A stretch of 64,000 nt of DNA from UBA11891 sp965658355 (GTDB lineage: Bacteria > Bacteroidota > Bacteroidia > Flavobacteriales > Flavobacteriaceae), in assembly GCA_965658355.1 (NCBI GenBank), contig CBFHRX010000001.1, positions 62,001-126,000 of the forward strand. Direction: 5' to 3'. Below the pieces are notes generated by a model, which saw nothing but the letters and a program-made list of their open reading frames with translations, was not told the origin of the DNA and searched no databases. The translations under genes and the position numbers were made by a program. This document shows positions 16,986 to 25,192 of this stretch, in pieces (position 1 is the first letter of the stretch; each line of letters begins with the position of its first letter).

Positions 16986-17639
16986 ATGAGTGTAAAAAAC
17001 GATATCGGCCACCTGCGCAAGTCTTACGAAAAAGGACACTTAAACGATTCTTTAAAAGGGATTTCTCCTCTTGATTTATTTGAGCAATGGTTTTCAGAAG
17101 CGAAAGCTCATGCTGCGATTGAAGAAGCGAATGCCATGTCGTTAGTAACTCAGGGAGAAGACGGTTTTCCGAAGGCACGCATTGTGTTATTAAAGCAGTT
17201 TAGCTCGGAAGGTTTTGTTTTTTATACTAATTATAAGAGTGAAAAGGGGAGGGCTCTGGCGGCCAATTCACAGCTAGGAATATCCTTTTTTTGGCCCGCT
17301 TTAGAGCGTCAAGTCATCATAAAGGGGATGGCTGAAAAGGTGGCGGCAGAAGTTTCGGATGCCTATTTTTATTCCCGGCCTTTGGGAAGTCAATTAGGTG
17401 CAATTGCCTCAAATCAAAGTGAGCCTATTGCCTCCAGAGAGGTTCTTGAACAGCGACTAGCACTACTAGAAGAAAAACACAAAAATAATCCCCCTAAGCG
17501 GCCCAAGCATTGGGGAGGGTATTTAGTTCGCCCCCAACAGATTGAATTCTGGCAAGGCAGGCCCAATCGTTTACACGACCGCTTGTTATTTTCACTTTCT
17601 CCAGAGCAAGAGTGGACTGCTGAAAGGCTGGCACCTTGA
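16986..17639 (+). CDS. pdxH: Pyridoxamine 5'-phosphate oxidase
   Basis: 217 residues from the ATG at 16986 (an in-frame GTG/ATG-like extension six codons earlier adds only promoter-like sequence). It oxidises pyridoxine or pyridoxamine 5'-phosphate to pyridoxal phosphate using FMN. Seen: the RKSYEKGHL N-terminus, PKARIVLLKQF, FYTNYKSEKG, FFWPALERQV and the C-terminal FWQGRPNRLHDR signature. A degenerate -7 box (TACCTTG) ends 5 nt before the ATG, like the leaderless arrangement at pyrR and the sixA-like gene. It is a single gene. Confidence 0.96.
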   Translation: MSVKNDIGHLRKSYEKGHLNDSLKGISPLDLFEQWFSEAKAHAAIEEANAMSLVTQGEDGFPKARIVLLKQFSSEGFVFYTNYKSEKGRALAANSQLGISFFWPALERQVIIKGMAEKVAAEVSDAYFYSRPLGSQLGAIASNQSEPIASREVLEQRLALLEEKHKNNPPKRPKHWGGYLVRPQQIEFWQGRPNRLHDRLLFSLSPEQEWTAERLAP

Positions 17640-17688
17640 TTTAGAAAATGCGTCTTCTTCTATTTCTATATTCCGCAAATAGAATATC

Positions 17689-17696
17689 TATATTTG
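17689..17696 (+). promoter_or_regulatory. -7 promoter box immediately before the sixA-like gene
   Basis: TATATTTG, an exact TAnnTTTG box, ends 4 nt before the ATG at 17701. Transcription would begin at or next to the start codon, so the polyphosphate operon message is probably leaderless. No clear -33 element. Confidence 0.55.
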
Positions 17697-17700
17697 ATCA

Positions 17701-18186
17701 ATGAAGTCATTAGTTTTCCTCAGGCATGCAAAGTCATCATGGGAATATGCTGTATCGGACCGAAATAGACCTCTGTTAGAGAAAGGGATCGAACGTATAC
17801 AAGCGGTAGCCCATGCCAGTAGAGAAACTTTTGAAAGTGTAGAACGTTTTTACAGCAGTCCTGCAAATAGAGCCTTGCATACAGCGACAATCCTCATGCA
17901 TGAGTTGGCACTTCCTACACGACTGCTTCAAATAGACTCTTCCCTCTATACTTTTGATGCAGCCCCTTTGGTTTCGTTTGTAAAATCACTGCCCGAAGAA
18001 CTCGAAACGGTATGTCTCGTAGGGCATAATCCCGCTTTAAGTGTTGTAACAGCAGAACTTTCCAATAACTTAACCCAACACCTACCTACTGCTGCTTGGG
18101 TAAAGATTATATTTGCAGTAGACAAATGGGAGTCGCTAAAGAATGGAAACGTAAGCTGGGGACTTCCAAAACAACTATTGGAGTAG
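17701..18186 (+). CDS. SixA-like histidine phosphatase
   Basis: 161 residues of the histidine phosphatase (phosphoglycerate mutase-like) fold. The phosphorylated histidine is H9 in FLRHAKSSW; R8, R57 in PANRALHTA and H109 in VGHNP complete the site. E. coli SixA dephosphorylates phosphohistidine on Hpt-type proteins; members of this short family in other phyla have unclear targets. It lies 3 bp upstream of ppk1 and is co-transcribed with it and ppx, which hints at a role linked to phosphate or polyphosphate handling. That link is inference. Confidence 0.88.
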   Translation: MKSLVFLRHAKSSWEYAVSDRNRPLLEKGIERIQAVAHASRETFESVERFYSSPANRALHTATILMHELALPTRLLQIDSSLYTFDAAPLVSFVKSLPEELETVCLVGHNPALSVVTAELSNNLTQHLPTAAWVKIIFAVDKWESLKNGNVSWGLPKQLLE

Positions 18187-18189
18187 CCT

Positions 18190-20256
18190 ATGGAAAACCA
18201 GTATATCAATAGAGAAATTAGTTGGCTTGATTTTAATGCTCGGGTATTACAAGAGGCTGCAGACCCAAATGTTCCTTTGATTGAGCGCCTTCGTTTCCTT
18301 GGGATTTACTCCAACAACTTAGATGAGTTTTTCCAGGTGCGCTATGCAACAGTTCGTCGTATAGCTCAATCTATAAAGTCCGGTAAGAAAGTATTGGGAG
18401 GAATAGAAGCCCAAGTGCTTTTGGATGAAATAACCCAAAAAGTAATCGGACTCCAAAAGCAGAGTGGAGAGATTTTAACTTCTATAGAGCAAGCGCTTCA
18501 AAAAGAAAATATCTTTTTTATCAACGAGAATCAAGTTCCAAAGGAGCAGCATGATTTCTTAAAGGAATACTTCTTAGAGCATGTCAGCCCAGCCCTGGTC
18601 ACCGTCATGTTATCTAAAAAAAGAGAACAGGATTTTACTGATAATACAGCCTTTTTGACCGTTAAAATGAAGCGTAAGCAGCAAATAGAAGGAAAAGATC
18701 CCTTTGTTTACGCTTTGATTGAGCTCAATCCTGAATTAAATCGTTTTATAGTGCTTCCTAAAATAGGAGACCGTCAAAACATCATGCTTTTAGAGGATTT
18801 GATCCGGTATCATTTTCACTTGATCTTTGGTTTTTTTGATTATGAAACCATAGAAGCGCATATGATAAAAATCACTCGTGATGCCGAATTGGATCTTGAA
18901 GAAGATGCTTCTAAAAGCTATATAGAGAAAATTTCAGAAAGCGTTAAAGACCGTATGTACAGTGATCCGGTCCGATTGGTGTATGACAGTAGTATCAGTA
19001 AGGATACGTTGGATTTTGTAATGCAGAAACTTCGTATCGCCACTTCGGATAGTTTAATTCCAGGCGGCCGCTACCACCACCGACGTGATTATATGAAATT
19101 CCCAAGTTTAGGGCGAAAAGATTTATTGTATTCGCCTTTGGATCCACTTCCTATTGCAGGCTTAAGTTTAGAAAAACCCCTTTTTGAATCCATTCAGCAA
19201 AAAGACTATTTACTGCATACTCCCTATCAGAACTTCTCCTATGTGATCAAGTTTTTAAGAGAAGCCGCTCTAGATCCGCAAGTACAATCCATTAAACTAA
19301 CGGTGTACCGTTTGGCCAAAGTATCGCATGTTATAAGTGCTCTTATCAACGCGGCTAAAAATGGAAAAAAGGTATTGGTGCAGATTGAATTGCAAGCTCG
19401 TTTTGACGAAGAAAACAATATTGATATGGCCAATCGACTCGAGGCAGCAGGGGTACAATTAATATTTGGTGTTCCGGGACTGAAAGTACATGCTAAGATT
19501 TGTTTGGTGGAACGTCTGGAAGGCAAGAAGATAAAGCGGTATGGTTTTATCAGTACCGGGAATTTTAATGAAGCTACCTCTAAGGTATATACAGACTATA
19601 CCTTATTCACCTATCATCAAAAACTCCTAAAAGAGGTCAACAAGGTTTTCAATTTCCTTCAGGTGAACTATAAATTAAAGGTCTATAAACATCTAATTGT
19701 ATCTCCTCACTACACCCGATCCTCTATTATTCGGCTAATCGATCAAGAAATTGCCAATAAAAAAGCAGGGCTAGCAGCGGGCATTAAAATGAAATTAAAC
19801 AACTTGACCTCCTACAAGATTATTGATAAATTTTACGAAGCCAGTAGGGCAGGAGTCCCAGTTAAACTTATGATTCGTGGGATCTGCTGTTTGATTCCTG
19901 GCGTAAAAGAAATGAGTGAGAATATTGAAGTAATTGGGGTTATTGACCGCTTCCTGGAACATTCTCGCTTGTACATTTTTGAAAATTCAGGGGATCCTTT
20001 AGTGTATATATCTTCTGCTGATATGATGACACGAAACATCGAAAACAGGGTAGAAGTAGCCTGTCCTATTTATACTAAAGATCTGCAAAAACAAATTTTA
20101 GATGCCTTTGAACTTGGATGGAAGGATAATTGCAAAGGAAGAAGAATCAATGGAAAAGCGCAAAATGCAATTAATACGAACGGACAGAAACCACTTCGAT
20201 CTCAGGAGGCTTTGTATGAATACACCCAAACTTTGGTAAACAATGCGATTAGATAA
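18190..20256 (+). CDS. ppk1: Polyphosphate kinase 1
   Basis: 688 residues, normal for PPK1. It builds polyphosphate from the gamma phosphate of ATP at the inner membrane face. The N-terminal REISWLDFNARVLQEA signature, the ATP-contacting YSNNLDEFF segment, the phosphorylated histidine H434 in VHAKICLV and the ISTGNFNE motif are present. Middle gene of sixA-like/ppk1/ppx; its end overlaps the ppx start by 14 bp. The degrading and synthesising enzymes are thus encoded on the same transcript. Confidence 0.97.
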   Translation: MENQYINREISWLDFNARVLQEAADPNVPLIERLRFLGIYSNNLDEFFQVRYATVRRIAQSIKSGKKVLGGIEAQVLLDEITQKVIGLQKQSGEILTSIEQALQKENIFFINENQVPKEQHDFLKEYFLEHVSPALVTVMLSKKREQDFTDNTAFLTVKMKRKQQIEGKDPFVYALIELNPELNRFIVLPKIGDRQNIMLLEDLIRYHFHLIFGFFDYETIEAHMIKITRDAELDLEEDASKSYIEKISESVKDRMYSDPVRLVYDSSISKDTLDFVMQKLRIATSDSLIPGGRYHHRRDYMKFPSLGRKDLLYSPLDPLPIAGLSLEKPLFESIQQKDYLLHTPYQNFSYVIKFLREAALDPQVQSIKLTVYRLAKVSHVISALINAAKNGKKVLVQIELQARFDEENNIDMANRLEAAGVQLIFGVPGLKVHAKICLVERLEGKKIKRYGFISTGNFNEATSKVYTDYTLFTYHQKLLKEVNKVFNFLQVNYKLKVYKHLIVSPHYTRSSIIRLIDQEIANKKAGLAAGIKMKLNNLTSYKIIDKFYEASRAGVPVKLMIRGICCLIPGVKEMSENIEVIGVIDRFLEHSRLYIFENSGDPLVYISSADMMTRNIENRVEVACPIYTKDLQKQILDAFELGWKDNCKGRRINGKAQNAINTNGQKPLRSQEALYEYTQTLVNNAIR

Positions 20257-21151
20257 ATTTGCAGCTATCGATATTGGTTCTAATGCGATTCGAATGTTAG
20301 TGGCCAATGTATTGTTAGAAAATGAACAGCCCAAGCAATTCCACAAAAACTCAATCGTACGCGTACCCATACGACTGGGGGAAGATTCTTTTACTGTGGG
20401 TGAAATCTCTGGTAAGAATCTCAAGCGGATGATTCGCGCTTTTAAGGCTTTCAAACAAATAATGAAAGTGCATGGCGTATCGCATTACAAAGCCTATGCT
20501 ACCTCTGCATTAAGGGAGGCCAGTAATACCGATTGGGTAGTCAAAACAATCAAGGAGAAGACAGGAATCAAAGTTCAGGTAATTGATGGCCGAAAGGAGG
20601 CTGAAATTATTTCTACCAATTCGAGCCTTCAAACGAGTGCAATGAGTTCTAAGACATTCCTATATGTAGATGTAGGAGGTGGAAGTACCGAGTTTAGTAT
20701 CATCCGTAACGGTGAACAAAAAGCCTCTAAGTCATTTAAGCTAGGAACAGTTCGTTTGCTAAATAATCTGGTATCTGATCATGTATGGAATGAAGTAAAG
20801 CATTGGGTGGTCTCCCATACTAACAGCGATGAAAAAATATCGGTTTTAGGGACGGGTGGAAATATTAATAAACTCATTAAACTGACAGGGACTAAAGAGG
20901 GAAAGCCTCTGTCGTTAGTTGCTCTAAGTAGTATTTATCATCAACTTGAGTCCATGAGTTATGAGGAACGAATCTTGCAATTTGAACTCAATCCAGATCG
21001 TGCCGATGTGATTGTGCCGGCTACACAAATTTATCTTCGGGCAATGGGGTGGTGCGGAGCAAAAAGGATCTATATCCCCAAGGCAGGTTTAGCCGATGGG
21101 ATGATTCAAGAGATTTTTGATTCCCTCTATGTCTCTTCTAACCGTGAATAG
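20243..21151 (+). CDS. ppx: Exopolyphosphatase, short Ppx/GppA form
   Basis: 302 residues, consisting only of the two actin-like ATPase-fold domains; the C-terminal HD-like domains of the 500-residue E. coli Ppx are absent, as is common in Bacteroidota. Motifs: AIDIGSNAIRML (residues 8-19), YATSALREASN, YVDVGGGSTEFS and LGTGGNINKL. It hydrolyses terminal phosphates from polyphosphate, or pppGpp in the related GppA; which substrate dominates cannot be told. It overlaps ppk1 by 14 bp and, convergently, miaE by 14 bp. Confidence 0.92.
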   Translation: MRLDKFAAIDIGSNAIRMLVANVLLENEQPKQFHKNSIVRVPIRLGEDSFTVGEISGKNLKRMIRAFKAFKQIMKVHGVSHYKAYATSALREASNTDWVVKTIKEKTGIKVQVIDGRKEAEIISTNSSLQTSAMSSKTFLYVDVGGGSTEFSIIRNGEQKASKSFKLGTVRLLNNLVSDHVWNEVKHWVVSHTNSDEKISVLGTGGNINKLIKLTGTKEGKPLSLVALSSIYHQLESMSYEERILQFELNPDRADVIVPATQIYLRAMGWCGAKRIYIPKAGLADGMIQEIFDSLYVSSNRE

Positions 21152-21722
21152 TTTCTTGCTGTCCAAGCTCCTTCATTAAATGGGCTTCAAAGTCTAGTAA
21201 ACTTTGCCATTTGCTTTCCACATCTACTTCTTTGGGTGCGTATTTCCGTGCCAATTTTAAAAACAACGTATAGTGATGGGCTTCACTAATCATAAGCTTA
21301 CGATAGAATTTTCGTAATTCAATGTCTTCTAATTCCTCAGATAATAGACGAAAGCGTTCACAACTTCTTGCCTCAATCAAGCCTGCCATCAGAAGCTTGT
21401 GCACCAAATGGGTTTCCCTAGAACCTCCTTTTGGGAAATGAGTTTGGAGCTTTCTAACATAATCATCTTTTCGTTCGCGGCCTAGTTTGAGCCCTCTTTT
21501 GAGTATTATTTCATGTACCATTTTAAAATGACTCATTTCTTCTTGTGCCAAAGCGATCATGGCGCTCACCAATTCATTCATGTCAGGGAAGCCTACAATA
21601 AGGGAGATGGCACTATTGGCTGCTTTTTGCTCACAATAGGCATGGTCTGTTAGAATTTCTGAGATATTTTTCTCTACAATATTAACCCATCTTGGGTCTG
21701 TTGGTAATTTGAGTCCAAGCAT
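21138..21722 (-). CDS. miaE: tRNA 2-methylthio-N6-isopentenyladenosine hydroxylase-like protein (MiaE)
   Basis: 194 residues, a ferritin-like all-helical diiron protein. Metal ligands are visible as E in AYCEQKAA, EEMSH, EARSCERF and EAHHY, in the spacing of MiaE. The enzyme hydroxylates the modified adenosine at position 37 of certain tRNAs, using O2. It lies 9 bp downstream of the end of dnaX, so it is likely cotranscribed with it. Its stop overlaps the convergent ppx gene by 14 bp. Confidence 0.92.
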   Translation of the reverse strand: MLGLKLPTDPRWVNIVEKNISEILTDHAYCEQKAANSAISLIVGFPDMNELVSAMIALAQEEMSHFKMVHEIILKRGLKLGRERKDDYVRKLQTHFPKGGSRETHLVHKLLMAGLIEARSCERFRLLSEELEDIELRKFYRKLMISEAHHYTLFLKLARKYAPKEVDVESKWQSLLDFEAHLMKELGQQETIHG

Positions 21723-21731
21723 ATAAAAGCA

Positions 21732-23497
21732 TTAAAAATCCAAATCTAGTGTTTTGCGAAGTTCTTCAATAGCAGGATTTAGTTCCAAAAGTTTCTGATA
21801 TTTTTCCTGGGTCGTGATTAGATATTCTTTGTTTTGCTCTTGTACAACAATCACCTCAAAACGGATTTGATTGTTGTCCAGTTTTTCTGATAAGTACGAC
21901 TTTAGATTGTAAAATTCATTTTCAAGCTCCACTTTGTTAATGGCAGAAGGTACGCTCACTTGAAAAAGAGTATCCCCCTTTTGCTCTAGCTTGGCAATAG
22001 AAAAAAGCGCCGCGATATTATTCATTTCCTTCAGCTGCTTTTCTTTGGCATAGTCCTCCCAGGCTTTTTGGAATGCTTCCAGGGTGAATGTTGCATCCCT
22101 TACCTCCTCTGGCGTGGCATTATTTTTAGCTTGTTGTGCTTCCTTTTTAAGCCGAATACTGGAGAGTGAAAGACTGGAGACACTCATCATTTCTGAGGAT
22201 TCTAGTGCGGGTTTGGATGCAGGAGCAGTCTCTTCTACCTTGGGTGTAGGAGCACTATTAACGGGTTCTTCGTTATAAGGAGCTCCTTTCTGGAGTGGGG
22301 CTACTGGAACAGCCGGCTCTTCCTTAGAGGGACTGTTTTTTATTTCTTCTTTAGGAAGATCGGCAATGCCCTTTGACCGATCTTTTTTAAAGGAATTACT
22401 CGGTATTAATCGGACTTTTTTTTTTCACCACCAGAGCGTGCGGAGGCTATTTGCATCAGGCAAAGTTCCAAATGCAAGCGTTTGTTGCGAACCCCTTTAT
22501 AGCGTGTCTCTGCTTCTTGAATCAAGTCTAACACAAGAAGTAGGTAAGGCAGTTGAAGGCTGCTTGATTGCTTTTTAAAACGCTCTTTTGCTGCATCCGA
22601 AGCTGTTAGTAAAGCAAGAGTCTGGGGGTCTTTACAGACCAAAAGCTCTCGAAAATGGGCAGCAAGACCCTCTAAAAACTGTCCGCCATCAAACCCACTG
22701 CTTAGAATATTATCTAGGGAAAGCAGTAGCTGGGGTATTTCTTGTGCGAGGACTAAATCAACTAAATCAAAATAGGTTTCGCTGTCAATAATATTGAGGT
22801 TTTCAGCGACTAATTTTGCGGTGAGCACAGTATCACTATAGGCAATCATACGATCGAATAGAGACAGGGCATCTCGCATGGCTCCATCTGCCTTTTGTGC
22901 GATGAGTTGCAGCGCTTCGTCTTCTACTTCAATATTTTTATGTTGCGCAATAGTGGCAAGATGCTTTTTGGTATTCCCAACGGTCATGCGCTTAAAATCA
23001 TAGATCTGGCAGCGCGATAATATGGTGGGGATTATCTTGTGTTTTTCGGTGGTTGCCAGTATAAAAATAACGTGTGCTGGGGGCTCTTCTAAGGTTTTTA
23101 AAAAGGCATTGAAGGCGGCCAAGGAAAGCATGTGGACCTCGTCGATAATATACACTTTGTGTGTGCCTACTTGTGGTGGAATTCGAACTTGATCATTCAA
23201 ATTACGAATGTCTTCTACTGTATTATTCGAGGCGGCATCTAGTTCAAAAATGTTAAAGGCAAAGTCATTGTCAGTAGCAGCGTTTTCTCCTTCATTAATT
23301 TTCTTTGCCAGTATTCTAGCACAACTGGTTTTCCCGACACCTCGTGGACCACAAAATAACAGTGCCTGTGCCAATTTGTTTTCGGCTATGGCCTTTTCTA
23401 GGGTCTGGGTAATCGCTTCTTGACCGACTACTTCGGAAAACTCCTGGGGCCTATACTTTAAAGCCGAAACGATATAAGGATCTTGACTCACTGACAT
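21732..23497 (-). CDS. dnaX: DNA polymerase III subunit tau (dnaX full product, by frameshift)
   Basis: The full-length clamp-loader protein is reached only if the ribosome or polymerase slips into the -1 frame at the A10 tract (minus-strand A run, 22416-22425). Joined, the two frames give about 588 residues. After the slip the frame continues KKVRLIPSNSF, then a Pro/Glu-rich linker, then a C-terminal part (EAFQKAWEDYAKEKQLKE through EELRKTLDLDF) that resembles the DnaX tail of Bacteroidota. The 226-nt join region is open throughout in that frame. Tau holds two polymerase cores together and contacts DnaB. A one-base sequencing error (A10 for A11) would give the same picture. Confidence 0.85.
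22356..22425 (-). other. dnaX slippery A10 tract and downstream stem-loop
   Basis: Minus strand, 5' to 3': ten A (22425-22416) followed by G, so the zero-frame reading ends A-AAA-AAG, the same heptamer used in E. coli dnaX. The zero frame stops nine bases later. An 8-bp perfect inverted repeat, AAGATCGG with CCGATCTT (22384-22377 and 22363-22356), lies about 31 nt downstream, further than usual for a ribosomal stimulator. Confidence 0.65.
22406..23497 (-). CDS. dnaX: DNA polymerase III subunit gamma (dnaX zero-frame product)
   Basis: 363 residues, the AAA+ clamp-loader ATPase with its domain III, ending EKKKSD at a TAA just past the A10 tract. Walker A is GPRGVGKTS (50-58), Walker B/DEXH is D119-E120-V-H, and sensor 1 is in ILATTEKHK. 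The cysteine zinc module found between these motifs in E. coli is missing: only INEGENAATDNDFAFN occupies that place. The end falls at the same domain boundary as E. coli gamma. A TATATTTG box lies 5 nt before the ATG. Next gene on the strand is the tau tail and miaE. Confidence 0.92.
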   Translation of the reverse strand: MSVSQDPYIVSALKYRPQEFSEVVGQEAITQTLEKAIAENKLAQALLFCGPRGVGKTSCARILAKKINEGENAATDNDFAFNIFELDAASNNTVEDIRNLNDQVRIPPQVGTHKVYIIDEVHMLSLAAFNAFLKTLEEPPAHVIFILATTEKHKIIPTILSRCQIYDFKRMTVGNTKKHLATIAQHKNIEVEDEALQLIAQKADGAMRDALSLFDRMIAYSDTVLTAKLVAENLNIIDSETYFDLVDLVLAQEIPQLLLSLDNILSSGFDGGQFLEGLAAHFRELLVCKDPQTLALLTASDAAKERFKKQSSSLQLPYLLLVLDLIQEAETRYKGVRNKRLHLELCLMQIASARSGGEKKKSD

Positions 23498-23502
23498 TTA
23501 AA

Positions 23503-23510
23503 CAAATATA
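23503..23510 (-). promoter_or_regulatory. -7 promoter box immediately before dnaX
   Basis: On the minus strand, TATATTTG followed by five bases and the dnaX ATG. Exact TAnnTTTG match; implies a very short or absent leader. No clear -33 TTTG. Confidence 0.5.
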
Positions 23511-23575
23511 CACAATGCTCCCTCCAGCCCTTATGATGCTTTGCAAAATCTTCCTTAAAAATTATCAACAATGAG

Positions 23576-23583
23576 TACCTTTG
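23576..23583 (+). promoter_or_regulatory. -7 promoter box of the RNase P RNA gene
   Basis: TACCTTTG, an exact TAnnTTTG match, ends 3-4 nt before the 5' strand of the RNase P P1 helix (23587). This gives an internal guide for how close to the box transcription starts in this genome. Confidence 0.65.
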
Positions 23584-23586
23584 TGA

Positions 23587-23885
23587 AAGCAGGCTATCTT
23601 ATCGCTGTTCGCCATAGTGCGGAGAGAGGAAAGTCCGGACACCATAGAGCAGTATAGCGGGTAACACCCGTCCTTTCTTCGGAAAGCGGACCAGTGCAAC
23701 AGAAAGCAAGTACAGTTCGGCTGTAGTGAAATCGGTAAACTCTATACGGTGAAACGCCAAGTAAATCTGTGTTTTTGGGCGGCTCGCTCAGTACAGAAGG
23801 GTAGGCGGATTGAGGTGTACAGTAATGTCCATCCTAGATAAATGATAAGACACGACAGAATCCGGCTTATCGGCCTGCTTTTTTT
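23587..23885 (+). ncRNA. rnpB: RNase P RNA
   Basis: Catalytic RNA that cuts the 5' leader from tRNA precursors. Conserved blocks are present in order: GAGGAAAGTCCGGAC (from about 23633), CAACAGAAAGC, GGTGAAACG with the nearby GTAAACTC, and the closing AGATAAATGATAAGAC then GACAGAATCCGGCTTAT. The P1 helix pairs AAGCAGGC (23587-23594) with GCCTGCTT (23873-23880), and the T run after it acts as the terminator. About 295 nt, compact for a type A RNA. The gene lies between the divergently transcribed dnaX and the convergent rsmD. Confidence 0.95.
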
Positions 23886-24429
23886 ATTTTTTGGTTAAAA
23901 AGCTAAAACAGCTACTTCCATAGACACGCGTCTCTAGCCAAAAGGGATGCTGCTCTAGCTTTAGCTGCGGTGGATGTTCTGCTACCAAAAGGCCACTCTC
24001 AATCCATTTGTTATCAAAGAGTAAATCGATAAGACTCAGATAGGTTTGTTCATCATATTCATAGGGAGGATCCATGAAAACAAGGTCATGGGCAAGCCCC
24101 TTAGTACTCAAAAAGCGTTCTACTTTGGAGTGAATCACTGTAATGGGCAATTCCAACTTCTCAGCTGTAGTTCGAATAAAATGGGTGCAGTTCCGATCCC
24201 CATCCACTGCCAAACTACTGACTCCGTTGCGAGAGGTAAACTCATAGCTGATATTACCCGTCCCTGCAAAAAGATCCAGGAGTTTTGCTCCCTCAATCTC
24301 CATTTGATTGCTGAGAATATTAAATAGAGATTCTTTAGCACGATCTGTTGTGGGTCTTACTGGGAGTTTTTTAGGGGCTTGAATTCGCCTTCCTTTACAG
24401 CGACCCGATATGATTCTAAAACTAAGCAT
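23884..24429 (-). CDS. rsmD: 16S rRNA (guanine966-N2)-methyltransferase
   Basis: 181 residues. The Rossmann SAM site is DLFAGTGN (52-59) and the catalytic motif is DPPY at 120-123. The N-terminal ISGRCKGRRI and RPTTDRAKESLFN segments are typical of RsmD. It methylates G966 of 16S rRNA in the small subunit. Its start overlaps the upstream DUF3822 gene by 8 bp; its stop touches the T run of rnpB, read from the other strand. Confidence 0.95.
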   Translation of the reverse strand: MLSFRIISGRCKGRRIQAPKKLPVRPTTDRAKESLFNILSNQMEIEGAKLLDLFAGTGNISYEFTSRNGVSSLAVDGDRNCTHFIRTTAEKLELPITVIHSKVERFLSTKGLAHDLVFMDPPYEYDEQTYLSLIDLLFDNKWIESGLLVAEHPPQLKLEQHPFWLETRVYGSSCFSFLTKK

Positions 24430-25192
24430 TCCAGTAAGGGGCAGGATCAGTATTTCCTACAGTGCTTTTATTAGAGGAATCTAAAAATTCAATTTGAGAT
24501 TGAAAATTTTCAACCCCTTCATAATAGCGCTTGTATTGAACATAATCACCTAAGAAGAAAATCGGACTGCTGTTTTCTGAAAGCTGTAACTGCTCAGAGG
24601 CGTAGAACAGGTAATACATAAAATCTTCTTCGTTTTTGTGCGGAAATCTATTGGCTAGCAAAATTCGAGTTCCTTGTGTTATGAAAAGATCAAAATGAGA
24701 TTGAAAAAGATGGATGTAAATTTGTTTGTTGAAATTCGATTGCGAATTTTCAATAATACGGTCATATAGCAGTGAGAAGGAGGGAATAGGTATTAGATTC
24801 GAATGTTTGTCTACCAATGACTTTGGATAGGAATACACAAATTTGACAAGACTGTTTGTACTCGTGTGAGAGGCCAGCTTTTTGGCTCTTTTTACTTCTC
24901 CAGCATAGGGTTTCCAATAAGCTGTCAGCAATGCTTCGTCATAATTTAATGTGGGTACAATGATAGTCGGTGTGTCAAGAAGTATAAGCTGCGTCTTTTC
25001 ATCCACTGATTTTTGACGCATGAAACTTGAAATACTGTCCTCTACAGTGAGCCCAAAGTCTGTGTAGGGGAAATACAACTTTTCAGTTTGGGTACAAAAA
25101 CAAAATCCATCCTCCAAAAGGAGAATGGATTGAGAATTATGTAGGATGTTGTTAGGGTTGTTTGGCATCGAATATAGTCGGCCAGTTTCCAT
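24422..25192 (-). CDS. DUF3822 family protein
   Basis: 256 residues (248 if the ATG at 25168 is used, which removes most of a 41-bp overlap with the upstream gene). No signal peptide or membrane span. The sequence has the look of an actin-like or RNase H-like fold: LLLEDGFCFC at the start, IYIHLFQSHFDLFITQG and IFFLGDYVQ later. Its family, DUF3822, is frequent beside rsmD in Bacteroidota; the function is not known. Translational coupling to rsmD suggests a role near ribosome or RNA maturation, but that is only context. Confidence 0.82.
   Translation of the reverse strand: METGRLYSMPNNPNNILHNSQSILLLEDGFCFCTQTEKLYFPYTDFGLTVEDSISSFMRQKSVDEKTQLILLDTPTIIVPTLNYDEALLTAYWKPYAGEVKRAKKLASHTSTNSLVKFVYSYPKSLVDKHSNLIPIPSFSLLYDRIIENSQSNFNKQIYIHLFQSHFDLFITQGTRILLANRFPHKNEEDFMYYLFYASEQLQLSENSSPIFFLGDYVQYKRYYEGVENFQSQIEFLDSSNKSTVGNTDPAPYWNA

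Noticed and set aside
22356..22384. Stem-loop as the classical stimulator of the dnaX frameshift
   Set aside because: It is about 31 nt past the slippery tract, whereas known ribosomal stimulators begin 5-9 nt after; kept only as a feature to examine, not as proof.
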